Of a stretch of DNA of 64,000 nt, positions 52,727 to 61,460 are shown piece after piece (position 1 is the stretch's first letter; the number at the start of each line of letters is the position of its first letter). This stretch comes from Chloroflexota bacterium. Its GTDB lineage: Bacteria > Chloroflexota > Anaerolineae > Anaerolineales > Villigracilaceae. The stretch lies in contig JACAEM010000031.1 in assembly GCA_013388855.1 (NCBI GenBank), forward strand, positions 1-64,000, given 5' to 3'. The position numbers and the translations under genes were made by a program. The notes under the pieces are model-generated. The model was not told the origin of the DNA, made no database searches, and saw nothing but the letters and a program-made list of their open reading frames with translations.

Positions 52727-53665
52727 TTATCTGTCCAGATTCATGTCATCCATTGAAATCTCATCTTCTGCCGGTTCAAGATGGGTGAAGACGGTGACCA
52801 CGCCTCCCATTGCAGAGCGGAGATCTGTCTCGAAATCCTCCACGATGTGGTGAGCATCGTGGACGGTGGTCTCGACGGGGACGAGGACATGCACCGAGAT
52901 GAATCGGCGCGCCGCCGCCTGACGTGTGCGCAAAGCGTGAAACTCCACGCCTCTGGCGCGATACCTTGCCATGACATTTTCGATCAGATCGCGTTCCTGC
53001 TTGGGCAGCGCCGCATCCATGAGACCGGAGACCGAGCGGCGAACCAGTTGGATTCCTGTCCAGATGATGTTGAACCCAACGAGGATTGCCACAATCGGAT
53101 CGAGCGATTGCCAGCCGGTGAGCCCGGCGACTGCCACGCCGCCAATCACACCGGCGGATGTCCATACATCGGTCATGAGGTGATGTGCGTCCGCTTCGAG
53201 CGAAATGGAATGGTGCTCTCTGCCGACTTTCAGCAATACGCGTGAGACCGTGAAGTTGATTAGCGATGCCGCCGCTGAAACGACCAGCCCCAGTCCGAGT
53301 TGTTCCATTGCTTTTGGGTATATCAACCGTTGGACTGCCGTGATGAGAATGCCTGCCGCTGCGCCGAGGATCAAGAGTCCTTCCGTGATACTGGCAAAGT
53401 ACTCCGCCTTGGTGTGCCCGTATACATGATCTTCGTCAGCGGGACGCGCCGCAATGGCAAGCATGAACAGCGCCATCGCCGCGCCTGCGAGGTTGACCAG
53501 CGACTCAATCGCATCGGACAGCAGACCGATTGATCCCGTTAAAGCATAAGCTCCGGCCTTGAGCGCGATGGTTGCAACTGCCGCGCTAATGGAAAGCCAG
53601 GCGAAGCGGGTGAGCGATTCCCGGTTTTTCATCGTGCCCCGGCGTTCGGCGGGTTTGTGAGACAT
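52727..53665 (-). CDS. Cation diffusion facilitator transporter
   Basis: A 312-residue CDF protein with six helices and a cytoplasmic C-terminal domain. Metal-site residues are in GLLSDAIESLVNL (helix 2) and LEADAHHLMTDVWTSAG (helix 5, HxxxD). The C-terminal domain has ISVHVLVPVETTVHDAHHIV. It exports Zn2+, Fe2+ or Mn2+ against protons; helix 2 has SDAxE rather than HxxxD, which may alter the metal choice. No Shine-Dalgarno sequence; a TATCAT box lies 6 bases before the ATG. Confidence 0.92.
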   Translation of the reverse strand: MSHKPAERRGTMKNRESLTRFAWLSISAAVATIALKAGAYALTGSIGLLSDAIESLVNLAGAAMALFMLAIAARPADEDHVYGHTKAEYFASITEGLLILGAAAGILITAVQRLIYPKAMEQLGLGLVVSAAASLINFTVSRVLLKVGREHHSISLEADAHHLMTDVWTSAGVIGGVAVAGLTGWQSLDPIVAILVGFNIIWTGIQLVRRSVSGLMDAALPKQERDLIENVMARYRARGVEFHALRTRQAAARRFISVHVLVPVETTVHDAHHIVEDFETDLRSAMGGVVTVFTHLEPAEDEISMDDMNLDR

Positions 53666-53671
53666 TTAATT

Positions 53672-53677
53672 ATGATA
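53672..53677 (-). promoter_or_regulatory. Start-proximal -10 of the CDF gene
   Basis: TATCAT (minus strand, 53677-53672) ends 6 bases before the ATG at 53665. A possible -35 TTATCA lies 17 bases further upstream. No ribosome-binding site is present, consistent with a leaderless mRNA. Confidence 0.45.
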
Positions 53678-53726
53678 CATGTGGGCGGGATTATTGATAA
53701 TGGACAAAAGTCACAACTTAAAACCG

Positions 53727-53755
53727 AAACGGGATGGGGAAAGCCCATCCCGTTT
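53727..53755 (-). terminator. Terminator of the DUF2214 gene
   Basis: The perfect 12-bp stem AAACGGGATGGG (53727-53738) and CCCATCCCGTTT (53744-53755) lies 17 bases after the DUF2214 stop. On the minus strand it is followed by CGGTTTTAAG, a weak T run. Confidence 0.75.
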
Positions 53756-53771
53756 ATGCGACGGGAGACCT

Positions 53772-54224
53772 TCAATTCATCCCGATTCCGCGCGTCATCA
53801 TTGGTGCTGCCAGCAGGATGAACACGATGCCCGCCACCTCCAGCCAGAGCACGAGTCGAGTTCGTTTGTATTCGCTTTCACTGATCTCCGGTGGGTTGTC
53901 TCTGCTCACGACCTTATTCCAGCGGATGTAGCGGATGGTCGGGTCAATGGACAACAGTCCAACGATGGCGAATGCTGCCATCTTCACCCAGAAGAACGGG
54001 TTGTGGATGTAAAAGTTTACACCCTTTTCAAAAAGGAACACGCGCAACAGGCCGATGATCAGCAATATACCGGCGGAAATGCCATAAACCAAATCCACGC
54101 GTTGGATGCGGCGCGCCTCTTCGATGGTCATCCCTTTGCGGAAGGCAATAAATTCATAGACCAGGCTTGCCACCAGCGTGAACGCAAACAGGTGATGCAA
54201 AAATGCCATGAATGCGGTTGTCAT
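53772..54224 (-). CDS. DUF2214-like membrane protein
   Basis: A 150-residue protein with four membrane helices, beginning MTTAFMAFLHHLFAFTLVAS. The adjacent His pair in helix 1, RIQRVDLVYGISAGILLIIG and the basic loop RYIRWNKV match DUF2214. Function unknown; some relatives are suspected heme or redox membrane proteins because of the His residues. AAAGGAG precedes the ATG. 199 bases lie between it and the DUF4188 gene upstream, without a recognised feature. Confidence 0.8.
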   Translation of the reverse strand: MTTAFMAFLHHLFAFTLVASLVYEFIAFRKGMTIEEARRIQRVDLVYGISAGILLIIGLLRVFLFEKGVNFYIHNPFFWVKMAAFAIVGLLSIDPTIRYIRWNKVVSRDNPPEISESEYKRTRLVLWLEVAGIVFILLAAPMMTRGIGMN

Positions 54225-54423
54225 AAAATACTCCTTTAGATTTTACTTGTAGATCTGGTACATATAGGACTTTCGCTTCTCGAAAACCGACGATCATAGA
54301 CCGTGTTTATGCAGTCTGAGCGGGAGCCCGGAAACCTTCCCCGGCTGACTCTTGAATCAATCCGTCGTCTCCGCCGATTGCCCCGCTCCCAAAACAACGT
54401 GATTGATCGTCATGGCGATATGT

Positions 54424-54927
54424 CTATTTCTCCGATACCGGCGTGCCAGTTCGATTGCTCTCAAGACGCTTCCGCGCCGTTTCGCGCCGACCCACTGCCT
54501 GCACGTGTTCCATCGCCGCGGCAAGACCGAAGCGCGGCATGTTCCCGTATACACATTCGAACTGATTTGGATGGACGATGTACGTCTCATGCCAGATACC
54601 CACACTCCCATCGGCGCCAACGGCTTGATTGAATTTCTTCCAGGGACCAAGATGTGGGTCGGATGGATTGCGGGCGAATTTTTCAAGATCTTCAAAGGAA
54701 CGCCAGTATTGAATCAGCACAGGTCCGCTGAGGTTCCAATAGAACTCAGCATGCAAGAATCCCTTTTCGGGATTTGTAAACAACGACTGCAACATCGGTC
54801 CCATTGCGGCCGATACGGGAATCCACTTGTCGAAACGCCACCATTTGTTGACACGCATTCCGATCAGAAATACGACGAAGGGTTCGTCTGTCTGGGCGGT
54901 GTAGCGACCGTTAAAGATTTTACTCAT
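54424..54927 (-). CDS. DUF4188 family protein (monooxygenase-like)
   Basis: A 167-residue soluble protein. It begins MSKIFNGRYTAQTDEPFVVF, with LIGMRVNKWWRFDKWIPV, YWRSFEDLEKFARNPSDPHL and WHETYIV, the DUF4188 hallmarks. The fold is predicted to be a dimeric ferredoxin-like barrel related to heme-dependent aldoxime dehydratase or ABM proteins; activity is unproven. It starts 3 bases after the tetR stop, so it is the likely target of that repressor. Confidence 0.85.
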   Translation of the reverse strand: MSKIFNGRYTAQTDEPFVVFLIGMRVNKWWRFDKWIPVSAAMGPMLQSLFTNPEKGFLHAEFYWNLSGPVLIQYWRSFEDLEKFARNPSDPHLGPWKKFNQAVGADGSVGIWHETYIVHPNQFECVYGNMPRFGLAAAMEHVQAVGRRETARKRLESNRTGTPVSEK

Positions 54928-54930
54928 TCG

Positions 54931-55620
54931 TTACTCCGTGAAGAATTGTTTAGCGATGGAATTCATTTCATACATGTACAACTCATCGCCATTACTCCCG
55001 AAGGGAGGCAGGTTGTTTGCAATTTCCAGCGAGACAATACCGTGCACGCGCGACCAGATGATCATTGCAACCGACATGGATAATAAATCTGCATCGCCGC
55101 CGTACTTTTTCCATATTTCAAAACTTTCCTGATACTCTTTCTTGACCCTGGGGAAGGTCGTGATCTTCAATTTTCCTGCCACACGCAACTTCTCAACAAT
55201 ACTGACGAGGGCGCTGAGTGAACGAGCCGCGGAAGGCAGGACTTCCATCTTCGGCGCTTCATAGCCTGGGATGGGCGTCCCAAAGATGAGCTGATACCGT
55301 TGCGGATGGGTATGCGCCCAATTGCGATATGCCAAACCGATCGCCAATAAACGGGCGAGGTCGTTATCCCCTTTGACCGCATCCCGCGCCTCGATCTGTG
55401 AGTCGCCGAAGGATGTATACGCGTCGATGATGAGTGCAGTCACCAGCGCGTCGCGGTCGGGGAAGTAATTGTAGATGGCGGGCGCAGTAATCTTAAGCTC
55501 ACGCGCAATGGCGCGGAGCGAAAGGGCAGGGGTGCCAAACTCCGCAATCTGCTTCCATGCGGTTTCCTTGATGGCTTCCTGCAAATTGGGGATCTGTTTC
55601 TTCTTGACCGGTCTGACCAT
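54931..55620 (-). CDS. TetR/AcrR family regulator with WHG-type C-terminus
   Basis: A 229-residue repressor. The helix-turn-helix spans residues about 10-60 (LSLRAIARELKITAPAIYNY, then FPDRDALVTALI). The C-terminal domain with HPQRYQLIFGTPIPGYEAP is of the WHG/TetR_C_33 kind. It is the first gene of an operon with the DUF4188 gene. AGGAGAG lies before the ATG. A perfect palindrome overlaps the promoter, indicating autoregulation; the inducer is unknown. Confidence 0.92.
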   Translation of the reverse strand: MVRPVKKKQIPNLQEAIKETAWKQIAEFGTPALSLRAIARELKITAPAIYNYFPDRDALVTALIIDAYTSFGDSQIEARDAVKGDNDLARLLAIGLAYRNWAHTHPQRYQLIFGTPIPGYEAPKMEVLPSAARSLSALVSIVEKLRVAGKLKITTFPRVKKEYQESFEIWKKYGGDADLLSMSVAMIIWSRVHGIVSLEIANNLPPFGSNGDELYMYEMNSIAKQFFTE

Positions 55621-55630
55621 GTTCTCTCCT

Positions 55631-55673
55631 AAATAAACACTGTAAATATACAGTGTTTATTTACTCTTGTCAA
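55631..55673 (-). promoter_or_regulatory. Promoter and operator of the tetR-DUF4188 operon
   Basis: On the minus strand, TTGACA (55673-55668) and TATATT (55650-55645) are 17 bases apart. The palindrome AAATAAACACTGTA (55631-55644) and TACAGTGTTTATTT (55649-55662) has perfect 14-base arms around a 4-base centre and covers the -10 and start site. AAGGAG-like sequence and the ATG follow at once. Confidence 0.88.
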
Positions 55674-55826
55674 GGGATTTGACTCCGGGCGTTTTCTCTT
55701 TTTCGCGGATCGCGCATAGTTCAATATGGGCTGATATATTTCATCTACCAAGTCCGCGGCTATAATTGTTCTGGCAAATTTGCTGTTACTTTTTTGCTCT
55801 CCCTGCAACATATGTTTGGATTCCCG

Positions 55827-56897
55827 ATGAAGAGACTTTTTCTCCTTTTGATACTTTTCCCGTTGTTATTTGCCTGGAGCCTGCCGTCGGCGCCGGTTCA
55901 CGCCGGAGACCCGAACCAGCCTCCGCTGCAGGAAGAATCGCCCACTCCGACTCTTTTCCCTCCCACCCCGGCAGAGATCATCGAAGCGGTCAATAACCTG
56001 CGTCTCTCACTTGGGTTGAAACCGCTGTCCGTGCATCCCGTCTTGATGGAAGTCGCCGCGTTGCAGGCAAACGCGCTTGCCGCCTCTGAAGGCGCAGTGG
56101 GACACGAACGCCCCTGTGGCATGACCCTTGGACAGCAATTGCTTTCGATGGGCTATCCCCTCCTCGGCGACCTCACAATGGACGGTTACCGGTCCGAGAA
56201 CTGGGTGACAGCCATGACGAAGGAAGATGCGATTGCATTCTGGTTGAGCGACGACGAGCACACCAACACCATGCTTTCCCCCAACCGCAGCGACATCGGC
56301 GCGGCGGTGGCAGTCAGCGACCAGATCTATGTGGTGCTCGAAACCGCATGGAGCACCAGCAGTGGAAAAATGCAATATGATGCCTATCGCATTCTGACCG
56401 CCATTCCTCTGACCCAGTCAGCCTGTTTGAGGATGGCGACGCTCAACGCTGATGGAAGCATCTCGCAATATTCGATCCCGGTTGTCGTCAGCACCGCGCG
56501 CCTCGATGGGGATGTTATCCACGAAGTGAAATATGGGCAAACCTTGTGGACTCTTGCAGACCAGTACAAGGTCAGTGTGGAGGAGATCAAACGTTTGAAC
56601 GGTCTTACGGAGGATACCATCGTCCCGGGGTGGAAATTGTTGATCCAAAAAGCCGCAACACAACCCGTACCAGTGACGGACACTCCGCTCAGGCCCCCGC
56701 TCACGTTGACTTCCACGCCATACCCGACTTCCATTCCATATCACACGCCCACTTTCACCGCCACCCCGACCATCCCGCCTGTGGACGCGGGGCAATTTGT
56801 AAAACAAAACAGCACGGTCCTGGTCGCGCTGTTGGTCAGTCTTTCGGTATTGGTGGCGGGAGTTGTTGGTTTCGGGAGGAAAAAGAAGGAAAATTAA
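55827..56897 (+). CDS. Surface protein with CAP domain, LysM domain and C-terminal anchor
   Basis: A 356-residue exported protein. A signal peptide (MKRLFLLLILFPLLFAWSLP) is followed by a CAP/SCP-like domain (about 40-195; EIIEAVNNLRLSLGLKPLSV with WLSDDEHTNTMLSPNRSDIG), a LysM domain (VKYGQTLWTLADQYKVSVEE) and a Thr/Pro-rich spacer. It ends in a membrane helix and basic tail (GFGRKKKEN), like a sortase- or membrane-anchored surface protein. It probably binds peptidoglycan-like glycan. ATGs at 55812 and 55827 are both possible; the second gives the more standard signal peptide. Confidence 0.82.
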   Translation: MKRLFLLLILFPLLFAWSLPSAPVHAGDPNQPPLQEESPTPTLFPPTPAEIIEAVNNLRLSLGLKPLSVHPVLMEVAALQANALAASEGAVGHERPCGMTLGQQLLSMGYPLLGDLTMDGYRSENWVTAMTKEDAIAFWLSDDEHTNTMLSPNRSDIGAAVAVSDQIYVVLETAWSTSSGKMQYDAYRILTAIPLTQSACLRMATLNADGSISQYSIPVVVSTARLDGDVIHEVKYGQTLWTLADQYKVSVEEIKRLNGLTEDTIVPGWKLLIQKAATQPVPVTDTPLRPPLTLTSTPYPTSIPYHTPTFTATPTIPPVDAGQFVKQNSTVLVALLVSLSVLVAGVVGFGRKKKEN

Positions 56898-56930
56898 AGG
56901 CGGCAGTCGAATTTACACCGACCGCCGCCT
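56898..56930. terminator. Hairpin between convergent CAP-LysM gene and bioY
   Basis: AGGCGGCAGTCG (56898-56909) and CGACCGCCGCCT (56919-56930) are inverted copies with one mismatch. The plus-strand left side is A-rich, so read on the minus strand it ends in TTTAATTTTCC and suits bioY termination. Confidence 0.7.
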
Positions 56931-56954
56931 AGCACTTGCAAATTCAAGAGGGCC

Positions 56955-57527
56955 CTATTTCACCAGTTTCCACGCGATGGGCAAGACCAGCGCGGCGGCG
57001 AGCAGTTTGACCGCGTCGCCGATTAGGAAGGGAAGCACTCCAGCCGCAATTGCCTTGCCAATCCCGCCGAGGACGACGGACAGCCACGCAACACCAAAAG
57101 CATAAATAATGACCGTCCCGACCAAAAACGGCAGCATGGATGTGCGAACGCTTCGCTCTAAGCCGCGTTCTGCCAGCAGACCAATGACATACGCCGCGAC
57201 GATGAAACCGACAAGATATCCAGCCGTTGCGCCGGTCAGGATGCCGAATCCGCTTACGCCGCCGGCAAAGAAGGGAAGTCCGAACGCGCCCTCAGCAAGA
57301 TAAAGCATGAGAGATGCCGCGCCGCGTTTCGAACCCAGCGCCGCGCCGATGAGCAGAACGCCGAACGTCTGCCCGGTGATCGGAACGGGCGTGAATGGCA
57401 GGAGGATCTCCACCTGGGCCAGGGCCGCCACGAGCAGAGAACCGGCAACGATCAGGAACAGGTCACGAACCCAGCTCGCTGTGCGAGGAAGGTAACGATG
57501 GGAAAGGGTGGGTGCTAAAGTAGTCAT
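56955..57527 (-). CDS. bioY: Biotin transporter BioY
   Basis: A 190-residue ECF-type substrate-binding membrane protein with about six helices. VEILLPFTPVPITGQTFGVL is the BioY signature near the first helices, followed by GSKRGAASLMLYLAEGAFGL. It binds biotin for uptake, alone or with an ECF energising module that is not encoded nearby. GGAAAAAA lies before the ATG. No BirA box was recognised upstream. Confidence 0.93.
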   Translation of the reverse strand: MTTLAPTLSHRYLPRTASWVRDLFLIVAGSLLVAALAQVEILLPFTPVPITGQTFGVLLIGAALGSKRGAASLMLYLAEGAFGLPFFAGGVSGFGILTGATAGYLVGFIVAAYVIGLLAERGLERSVRTSMLPFLVGTVIIYAFGVAWLSVVLGGIGKAIAAGVLPFLIGDAVKLLAAALVLPIAWKLVK

Positions 57528-57690
57528 TTTTTTCCTTTGCTATTACTATAAGTTTGTGAATTAAACACGGTTCTGCCCCGTTGGTTTTCCCTCATTATGA
57601 GCGAGGGAGCGGCTAAATTCATGGGCTTTTTGGCAGTTTTATCCTTATGGACGAAAAAGGCCCACCCCAATAACCGCTCCCGCTACGAGT

Positions 57691-57719
57691 GGGCACGGCG
57701 ATGACGATTCACCGTGCCC
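57691..57719 (-). terminator. Stem-loop after the cDPG-synthase-like gene
   Basis: GGGCACGG (57691-57698) and CCGTGCCC (57712-57719) pair perfectly, 8 bases beyond the stop on the minus strand. There is no T run, so it may protect the 3' end rather than terminate. The rest of the 57528-57726 gap shows no other feature. Confidence 0.5.
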
Positions 57720-57726
57720 CAACCGG

Positions 57727-59046
57727 CTATTTCTTTCCGAATTTCTTCATCAAAATATCCTGCAGAGTCGGTTGACCGATCTCCTGTAGTTCATACCGCA
57801 CACGCTGATAAGGCTTTGTGATCTTGATAACGCGGGTCAGATCGATGGGTGTGCCGATTACGACCATATCCACGTCGGACGCGTTGATCGTTGCTTCCAG
57901 GTCCCTCATCTGCGCTTCGCCGTATCCCATTGCCGGGAGGATGGGTCCCGTCTTCGGGTACTTGGCATATGTTGCCGCGATGGATTTCACTGCGAACGGG
58001 CGCGGGTCCACGATCTCCTTCGCACCGAAGCGGCGAGCTGCCACGTAGCCGGCTCCATACGCCATCTCACCATGCGTGAGAGTTGGTCCATCTTCCACGA
58101 CCAGAACACGCTTGCCGCGGATTGCTTCGGGGTCATCCACGAAGAGCGGAGAGGCACCTTCGATCTGGATCGCCTTCGGGTTCAACTTGCGCAGCGACTC
58201 ACGAACTTTGATGACGTTCTCGGGGTCAGCGGTGTCCACTTTGTTGATAACGAACACGTCCGCCAAGCGGACATTCGTCTCACCGGGGTGATAAGAGAAT
58301 TCGTGACCGGGACGATGCGGATCAGCCACCACGATTTGCAAGTCGGGGACGTAGAACGGAAAGTCATTGTTACCGCCGTCCCACAGGATAATATCCACTT
58401 CCTTCTCTGCCGCGCGCAGGATTTTCTCGTAATCGACACCGGCATACACAATCACACCGTTGTCGATGTGTGGTTCATATTCCTCACGCTCTTCAATGGT
58501 AGTCTGGTGCTCGTCGAGATCATCATAATCTGCAAAGCGCTGGACTTCCTGCGCAACCAGATTACCATAAGGCATCGGGTGGCGGATGGCAGCGACTTTG
58601 TAACCCAGCTCTCTCAGGATGAGGGAAACCCGCCTCGTTGTCTGACTTTTGCCTGATCCCGTGCGAACAGCGCAGACCGAAACGACCGGCTTGGTGGACT
58701 TGACCTGGGTGTATTTCGTGCCCATCAGGCGGAAATCTGCGCCCGCAGCATTGACGATGCTCGCCTTGTGCATGATGTATTCGTGCGGCACATCGCTGTA
58801 TGCAAAGACAACCTGTTCCACACCATGTTGTTTGATGAGGTCGACCAGTTCCTCCTCCGCCCGAATGGGGATTCCGCTGGGGTACAGGTCACCAGCCAGT
58901 TCCCTGGGATAGACGCGTCCTTCGATGTCCGGGATCTGAGTCGCGGTAAAAGCCACGACTTCATAATCCTTGTTGCCGCGGAAAAACGTATTGAAGTTGT
59001 GGAAGTCGCGTCCCGCGGCGCCCATGATGAGAGTTTTGATTGGCAT
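57727..59046 (-). CDS. Cyclic 2,3-diphosphoglycerate synthase-like P-loop protein
   Basis: A 439-residue protein. It begins MPIKTLIMGAAGRDFHNFNT, the cDPGS hallmark, and includes YSDVPHEYIMHKASIVNAAG. The P-loop NTPase core is VCAVRTGSGKSQTTRRV, with later HPGETNVRLADVFVINKVDT (NKxD). Archaeal cDPGS makes a thermoprotectant phosphoglycerate, but bacterial homologues of this GTPase-like family are uncharacterised, so the reaction is not certain. GGAGAA lies before the ATG. Single gene between terminators. Confidence 0.85.
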   Translation of the reverse strand: MPIKTLIMGAAGRDFHNFNTFFRGNKDYEVVAFTATQIPDIEGRVYPRELAGDLYPSGIPIRAEEELVDLIKQHGVEQVVFAYSDVPHEYIMHKASIVNAAGADFRLMGTKYTQVKSTKPVVSVCAVRTGSGKSQTTRRVSLILRELGYKVAAIRHPMPYGNLVAQEVQRFADYDDLDEHQTTIEEREEYEPHIDNGVIVYAGVDYEKILRAAEKEVDIILWDGGNNDFPFYVPDLQIVVADPHRPGHEFSYHPGETNVRLADVFVINKVDTADPENVIKVRESLRKLNPKAIQIEGASPLFVDDPEAIRGKRVLVVEDGPTLTHGEMAYGAGYVAARRFGAKEIVDPRPFAVKSIAATYAKYPKTGPILPAMGYGEAQMRDLEATINASDVDMVVIGTPIDLTRVIKITKPYQRVRYELQEIGQPTLQDILMKKFGKK

Positions 59047-59157
59047 AGGGTTCTCCTATCATTAAAAGTCACGCTGAGGACAGTGTCCAAAGAGTCCCGG
59101 TTTTGGTTTTGGACCCTTTGTTTTTACCCAGTGTGACGTTTTACACTGTGATGCGAT

Positions 59158-59203
59158 TCTAAATAAAACAGGCTAAACGTAAAAGATAACGTTTAGCCTG
59201 TTT
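59158..59203 (-). terminator. Intrinsic terminator of argS
   Basis: The perfect 15-bp stem AAACAGGCTAAACGT (59166-59180) and ACGTTTAGCCTGTTT (59189-59203) begins one base after the argS stop region. Read on the minus strand it ends in TTTTATTTAG. Confidence 0.88.
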
Positions 59204-59204
59204 C

Positions 59205-61016
59205 CTACATGACCTCTGGCGCTTGGATGTCCAGCAATCGGAGCGAGTTGGCGATGACCTGCTTTGCCGCCGCCACCAGCCGCAGGCGGGCATTCTTGAT
59301 GTTCTCATCCTCGCTTTGCAAGACCGGCACCGCATGGTAGAACGAGTGGAAGGCGTTTGCCAAATCGTAGGCGTACGCCGCCATCACCAACGGACGGTAC
59401 TCATTGGCCGCCTGTTGCACCGCGTCGGGAAAGCGGGAAATCTGTTCGATGAGTTCGATCTCGTGTTTGGTAAGTTCGAAATTGAAGGCGGCAGGTTGAA
59501 GGTTGGCGGCTTGAACATTGGCTTTCTTCAAGATGCTGTTGGCGCGTACGTGCGCATTCTGAATGTAGGGACCTGTGCGCCCATCGAAGGATAGCGCCTC
59601 GTTGATGTCGAAAACGATGTCCTTGTTATTGTCCACTGCCAGCATGGAGTAGACCAACGCGCCCAACCCGATTTGTTCGGCAATTTTTACGCGTTCATTT
59701 TCGGGGATGTTACCGCTGCGTTCCGTCTCCAACGACAGCACACGTCTGACCGCCTCATCGTAGACCTCCTTGAACAGCACCACGCGTCCGCGCCGTGCCG
59801 ACATCGCACCTTCGGGCAGGGTCACATACCCATATGCCAGGTGATAACATTTGGGCGCCTGCGGAAACCCCCATAGTTCCAGAATTTTGAAGACCTGCTG
59901 GAAGTGCAGACTCTGACGAAAGTCGACCACATAGATCGAACGATCCACGTGATATTGCTCGAATTTTTGCTTGGCGAGCGCCAGATCGTTCGTGCTATAG
60001 AGTGCAGTGCCGTCGCTGCGCAGAATGACCATCGTGCGATACTTTTCCTTGCTCAGCCCCAACTTTTTGTCGATCTTGACGATAACGGGACCCTCCGGGC
60101 GTTCATCATCCGCAATGCCCTTGGCAATCAACTCGTCCACGATCTCTTTGCCGAGCTCATGAGCGGTGCTCTCGTAAAACCAGACATCAATGTTGACATC
60201 CAGCATTTTCAGCACTTCGCGTAATTCGTCGAGACTCCACTCGCGGGTCGTGTTCCACAATTCCCTCACGTACGGATCGCCTGCATCCCACTTGCGGAGC
60301 ATCTCGCGGCGCTCGGCATCATAGGACTCCCGTTGCGCAGCCTCTTCGGGCGTCTCATTTTCCTTCTTTTCGAGCTTGGCTGTCGCTTCGGCATAGATTT
60401 TCAACAACCATTGACCACGCTCGTGAACGCCCTGCGGCTCCTGTCCCTTGTAAAACCTATCGTATGCCCACAACACGGTAATGACGCCAAGACCAATATC
60501 GCCGGGATATGAAGCGCGGATCGTATCGAAACCCGCGAATTCCACCAACCGCGCCAGCACCTCACCCAAAATCGTGTTGCGCGCATGTCCGATGTGGAAC
60601 GAATGGTGGGTATTAGGTTGGGCATACTCCACCATCACGCGTTCGCCCTTGGGTCGACCGCGGCCAAAATCATCCCCGGCTGAAAGCACTTCATCCACCA
60701 CCCGCCGCGCATAATCGGACGTCTTGAAGTAGACGTTGAGATACCCTTTCACCGCTTCCGCGTGACTGATGCCTTCAACGCCTCCCACCTCCGCCTTGAC
60801 CTGCTCGGCGATCTCCTGGGCGCGTTGCGGCACCGGAAGCTTTTTCCCTTTTCCGGCGCGCACCTCGTCCGCTGCGGTCTGGAAAAAGGAGGTGGACATG
60901 CCCCACTCTCCCGAGAAAGGAATGGCAGTCCACTTCAACGCCGCAAGGGGAATATCGTTTGCCGCGCAGTATGCTTTTATTTTGTCTTCGATGGTTTGCT
61001 GGATGTCTTTAAACAT
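59205..61016 (-). CDS. argS: Arginyl-tRNA synthetase
   Basis: A 603-residue class I synthetase. An N-terminal tRNA-binding domain (residues 1-120) precedes the HIGH motif at 141-144 (HHSFHIGHARNTILGE). The KMSKS-equivalent region is diverged (LPEGAMSARRGRVV), as is common in ArgRS. The C-terminal DALR anticodon domain ends LANSLRLLDIQAPEVM. It charges tRNA-Arg. No Shine-Dalgarno sequence; TGA-TATAAT lies 8 bases before the ATG, suggesting a leaderless mRNA. rpsT lies upstream with its own terminator. Confidence 0.96.
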   Translation of the reverse strand: MFKDIQQTIEDKIKAYCAANDIPLAALKWTAIPFSGEWGMSTSFFQTAADEVRAGKGKKLPVPQRAQEIAEQVKAEVGGVEGISHAEAVKGYLNVYFKTSDYARRVVDEVLSAGDDFGRGRPKGERVMVEYAQPNTHHSFHIGHARNTILGEVLARLVEFAGFDTIRASYPGDIGLGVITVLWAYDRFYKGQEPQGVHERGQWLLKIYAEATAKLEKKENETPEEAAQRESYDAERREMLRKWDAGDPYVRELWNTTREWSLDELREVLKMLDVNIDVWFYESTAHELGKEIVDELIAKGIADDERPEGPVIVKIDKKLGLSKEKYRTMVILRSDGTALYSTNDLALAKQKFEQYHVDRSIYVVDFRQSLHFQQVFKILELWGFPQAPKCYHLAYGYVTLPEGAMSARRGRVVLFKEVYDEAVRRVLSLETERSGNIPENERVKIAEQIGLGALVYSMLAVDNNKDIVFDINEALSFDGRTGPYIQNAHVRANSILKKANVQAANLQPAAFNFELTKHEIELIEQISRFPDAVQQAANEYRPLVMAAYAYDLANAFHSFYHAVPVLQSEDENIKNARLRLVAAAKQVIANSLRLLDIQAPEVM

Positions 61017-61024
61017 GATGAAAA

Positions 61025-61033
61025 ATTATATCA
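61025..61033 (-). promoter_or_regulatory. Start-proximal extended -10 of argS
   Basis: On the minus strand TGA precedes TATAAT (61030-61025), a full-consensus -10, 8 bases before the argS ATG. It lies just after the rpsT terminator and gives argS its own promoter. Confidence 0.65.
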
Positions 61034-61043
61034 GGTAACAAAA

Positions 61044-61065
61044 GCGGGAGCCTTTCGACTCCCGC
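61044..61065 (-). terminator. Terminator of rpsT
   Basis: GCGGGAG (61044-61050) and CTCCCGC (61059-61065) pair around an 8-base loop. On the minus strand TTTTGTT follows. It lies 26 bases after the rpsT stop. Confidence 0.8.
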
Positions 61066-61090
61066 AATGTTCACTTGCCTTCTGTATCGG

Positions 61091-61381
61091 TTACTTTGAC
61101 TTTGCCTTCGGGGCTTCAGCAGGCTTGAATGAAGCGAGTTTCTTCATCAGACGTGCCTTGCGGCGGGCGGCATTGTTCTTGTGGATCACACCCTTTTCGG
61201 CGGCTTTGTCGAGGGCGCTGATCGCCTTCAAGACGGCTTCCTTTGTCTCGGGATCACCTTCTGCAAAGGCAGCGCGAGCCTGATTCACGGCAGTACGGGC
61301 TGCTCCGCGAACATTGCGATTGCTCAGACGGCGCTTCTCGTTCTGACGGTTACGTTTGATTTGCGACTTGATATTAGCCAA
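61091..61381 (-). CDS. rpsT: 30S ribosomal protein S20
   Basis: A 96-residue basic, helical protein. It begins MANIKSQIKRNRQNEKRRLS with RNVRGAARTAVNQARAAF, and has GVIHKNNAARRKARLMKKL as S20 does. It binds 16S rRNA at the base of the body. GGAGGAAGAC lies before the ATG. Monocistronic, with a terminator and then argS. Confidence 0.97.
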   Translation of the reverse strand: MANIKSQIKRNRQNEKRRLSNRNVRGAARTAVNQARAAFAEGDPETKEAVLKAISALDKAAEKGVIHKNNAARRKARLMKKLASFKPAEAPKAKSK

Positions 61382-61460
61382 GGTCTTCCTCCAGTGTATT
61401 ACTTGCCTTTACGACAGCGGACGGTATTTTACATGAGGGGACTTGATTTGTCCAGCAATT

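Noticed and set aside
57528-57600. BirA box upstream of bioY
   Set aside because: No clear inverted TTGTTAACC/GGTTAACAA pair could be found, only AT-rich sequence.
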